A DNA stretch of 6,463 nucleotides, from positions 10,329-16,791 of the forward strand of contig DMPC01000154.1 in assembly GCA_003456155.1 (NCBI GenBank), written 5' to 3'. A model generated the notes under the pieces. That model ran no database searches and was not told the DNA's origin. It saw nothing but the letters and a program-made list of their open reading frames with translations. Positions 5,082 through 6,463 of the stretch are shown here, piece by piece. Both the position numbers and the translations under genes were made by a program. How positions within the stretch are numbered: the first letter of the stretch is position 1; each line of letters starts with the position of its first letter. Source of the DNA: Actinomycetota bacterium. GTDB lineage: Bacteria; Actinomycetota; Actinomycetes; S36-B12.

Positions 5082-5899
5082 AGCTGGTCGAGCACCTCGA
5101 CGACGCCCGCGCCGGGTGTCGAACCGGTGACGTGATCGGCCAGTGCCTTGATCTCGGGTCGCGCTGAGCCCATGGCGACCGATGTCCCGGCCCAGGTGAG
5201 CATCTCGGCATCGTTCATCGAGTCGCCGATGGCCAGGACCTCCGAGGCGCTGATCCCCAGACGGTCGCACAGTGCCTGCAGCCCGGTGGCCTTCGTGACT
5301 CCCTTGATGCCGAGGTCCAGCCAGGCGACATCGGTGACACCGAAGGCGATGGAATGCATGTCCAGGTGGCGGGCCATCGACCCGAGCCCGGCGTCGAGGT
5401 GGTCGTCGCTGCGCACGATGACCCGAACCACCGGATCGCGAACCAGTTCCTCGTGCGTGACCTCGCGGATGTCGAGCGACACTCCCCGGTCGACGAACAT
5501 GCGCGAGGTCAGGAAGACCCCGTCGCTGCGCTCCACCGCGTAGGTCGCGCGAGGGAGCAGTTCCGTCAGTTGGGTGAGCAGCGCACGGGCGTCGAAGGTC
5601 CGGGCCTCGATGACGGACTCCGGATCGATCGAGACGAGCATCGCGCCGTTGCTCACCACGGCGAAGTCGTGCATGCCGGCTGCTCGGGCGACGTAGCCGG
5701 TCGTCGAGACCGATCGCCCGGTGGCAGCGACCACGACCGCGCCGTGGTCCTGAACCCGTGCGATCGCCTCGAAGACCCCGTCGGGAACTCCATCGCTCTG
5801 GGGTACGAGTGTTCCGTCGAGGTCGACGGCGATGAGGCGCGGCCGAAGGCCGACGGGAAGCGTCACGCGCTCGACGCCGGGCTCATGAGGCGGCGGCAT
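5072..5899 (-). CDS. Cof-type HAD-superfamily phosphatase (HAD-IIB)
   Basis: From ATG 5899 the protein has 275 residues, the usual size for Cof/YidA-like phosphatases. In this numbering it shows motif I DLDGTL with the nucleophile Asp26 and the acid/base Asp28, ATGR (Thr60) as motif II, SNGA near 83-86, a large C2 cap domain (about 80-195), the motif III lysine in GVTKATG (Lys203), and motif IV GDSMNDAEML (Asp226 and Asp230), followed by AMGSARPEIKALAD. Such enzymes hydrolyse sugar phosphates, nucleotides or flavin and PLP phosphates with Mg2+ in the cytosol; the substrate is not readable from the sequence. Start choice is uncertain: GTG 5911, ATG 5899 and GTG 5866 are all in frame, none has a strong ribosome binding site, and conserved sequence begins only at RPRLIAVDLD. 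The first two overlap the FAD gene upstream. The stop overlaps the SDR gene tail-to-tail by 10 bp. Confidence 0.9.
   Translation of the reverse strand: MPPPHEPGVERVTLPVGLRPRLIAVDLDGTLVPQSDGVPDGVFEAIARVQDHGAVVVAATGRSVSTTGYVARAAGMHDFAVVSNGAMLVSIDPESVIEARTFDARALLTQLTELLPRATYAVERSDGVFLTSRMFVDRGVSLDIREVTHEELVRDPVVRVIVRSDDHLDAGLGSMARHLDMHSIAFGVTDVAWLDLGIKGVTKATGLQALCDRLGISASEVLAIGDSMNDAEMLTWAGTSVAMGSARPEIKALADHVTGSTPGAGVVEVLDQLYR
5101..5121 (+). terminator. hairpin after the sirtuin-SDR operon
   Basis: CGACGCCCG-cgc-CGGGTGTCG forms a 9-bp stem with a 3-nt loop, starting 20 bp after the SDR stop. The one non-Watson-Crick position is a G-U pair in plus-strand RNA but an A-C mismatch in minus-strand RNA. 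The structure therefore favours the plus transcript, as expected for a terminator of this operon. It lies inside the coding sequence of the opposing HAD gene and lacks a U-run. Confidence 0.4.
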
Positions 5900-6463
5900 G
5901 TCGGCCGGCACGGCGCCCGAAGAGGGATCCGGCGGCCAGGCTCATGCCGCTGGCGTACTCGTCGCCGTCCTGGGGGAGATGGTTCGTGCAGGCGCCAGCG
6001 GCGTACAGGCCTGGGACGACGGTGCCGTCCTCGCGCAGGGCGCGGCCGTCGGCATCGGTCATGAGTCCGCCCAGGGACATCCAGTGGTAGTCGGAGCGGG
6101 GGATGGAGATCTCGAACACCGCATAGGGAGGCTCGAGGACCTTCAGCCAGTCCGGATGCTTGTGGAACTCGGTGTCGTCCCCCTGGGCAGCATCGACGTT
6201 GTAGCGGGCGAGCGTCTCCTGCAGGGACCCGGTGGGCAGTCCGAGGGCCTGCTCGGCCTCATCGGTCGTCTCGAACGCATCGATGAAGGTGTGCGAGCCA
6301 TGCTTGGGGTAGCCGAAGATCTCCTCGTCGAGGATCAGGAATGCCTGCGCACCGGGCTGCTGGGCGATCCGGTGGGCCATGCGGCCGTGGTAGACGTCCT
6401 CCGCGACGAACCGGCGGCCCTCGGAGTTCACGACGATCCCCTTGATGAGGTCCTCGGGCGGGT
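5883..6463 (-). CDS. FAD-dependent oxidoreductase (FAD_binding_2 type), C-terminal part
   Basis: The frame is open to the right edge, so the N-terminal part, including the Rossmann FAD-binding motif, lies outside the window; 192 residues are visible. The GTG at 6431 is internal, because the conserved segment IVVNSEGRRFVAEDVYHGRM runs through it. This segment and the C-terminal GLYAAGACTNHLPQDG...EYASGMSLAAGSLFGRRAG block are typical of the fumarate reductase/3-ketosteroid dehydrogenase superfamily, where the C-terminal block closes the FAD site. The terminal block lacks the P-G-A/P-G-A-T-L-G-P pattern I associate with true 3-ketosteroid-delta-1-dehydrogenases, so a steroid substrate is not claimed. 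The visible part has no membrane segment. The gene ends where the HAD gene begins, with a 17-bp overlap if the HAD start is 5899, and the two are probably co-transcribed. Substrate and electron acceptor are unknown. Confidence 0.87.
   Translation of the reverse strand, partial: PPEDLIKGIVVNSEGRRFVAEDVYHGRMAHRIAQQPGAQAFLILDEEIFGYPKHGSHTFIDAFETTDEAEQALGLPTGSLQETLARYNVDAAQGDDTEFHKHPDWLKVLEPPYAVFEISIPRSDYHWMSLGGLMTDADGRALREDGTVVPGLYAAGACTNHLPQDGDEYASGMSLAAGSLFGRRAGRHAAAS

Noticed and set aside
4281..5270. A 329-codon open frame on the minus strand across the SDR gene
   Set aside because: It is antisense to a complete SDR with all catalytic residues and has low-complexity Arg/Gly/Asp composition and no domain.
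5354..6064. A 236-codon plus-strand frame opposite the HAD and FAD genes
   Set aside because: It runs across two well-supported minus-strand genes and has charged, low-complexity composition.
5883..6463. Naming the FAD enzyme a 3-ketosteroid dehydrogenase (KstD)
   Set aside because: Only the C-terminal part is visible and its final block differs from the pattern I expect in KstD, so only the superfamily is claimed.

Overview
The window is high-GC DNA (about two thirds G+C by eye, not computed), with GTG starts, strong G/C bias at third codon positions and few clear Shine-Dalgarno sites. It carries an actinobacterial-type MMPL exporter. These points suggest a chromosomal segment of an actinobacterium; the genus cannot be named from the sequence. 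I see no rRNA, tRNA, CRISPR array or insertion sequence.

Layout. (1) 1-1950, plus strand: the 3' part of an MMPL/RND-family membrane exporter whose start lies before the window. (2) 1982-3090, minus strand, converging on the exporter: a compact cassette reading, in transcription order, a 55-residue cysteine-rich zinc-ribbon-like protein, a very small two-helix membrane protein resembling DUF5993, and a DsbB-type thiol oxidoreductase. Its leader (about 3091-3148) and the first intergenic gap (2897-2923) contain inverted and direct repeats. (3) 3091-3406: a mostly non-coding divergent region. Its right part (3311-3418, minus strand) looks like the leftover C-terminal tail of a peptide-type ABC-transporter ATPase. 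(4) 3407-5081, plus strand: a class II (SIRT4-like) sirtuin followed after 13 bp by a short-chain dehydrogenase/reductase, probably one operon. (5) 5072-6463, minus strand: the C-terminal part of an FAD-dependent oxidoreductase running out of the window, followed by a Cof-type HAD phosphatase. The HAD gene overlaps the SDR tail-to-tail by 10 bp.

How the genes may work together. The DsbB-like protein and its small partner should act in the membrane, reoxidising an extracytoplasmic thiol oxidase; no DsbA-like partner is in the window. The sirtuin consumes NAD+ and the SDR uses a nicotinamide cofactor, but their pairing is a matter of position and no shared pathway can be deduced. The FAD enzyme and the HAD phosphatase overlap or nearly abut and are likely co-transcribed.

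Most of the window is ordinary metabolism and transport. The parts that deserve a second look are the zinc-ribbon/DUF5993-like/DsbB cassette with its repeat-rich leader, the displaced second cysteine pair of the DsbB protein, and the ABC-ATPase tail remnant in front of the sirtuin gene.
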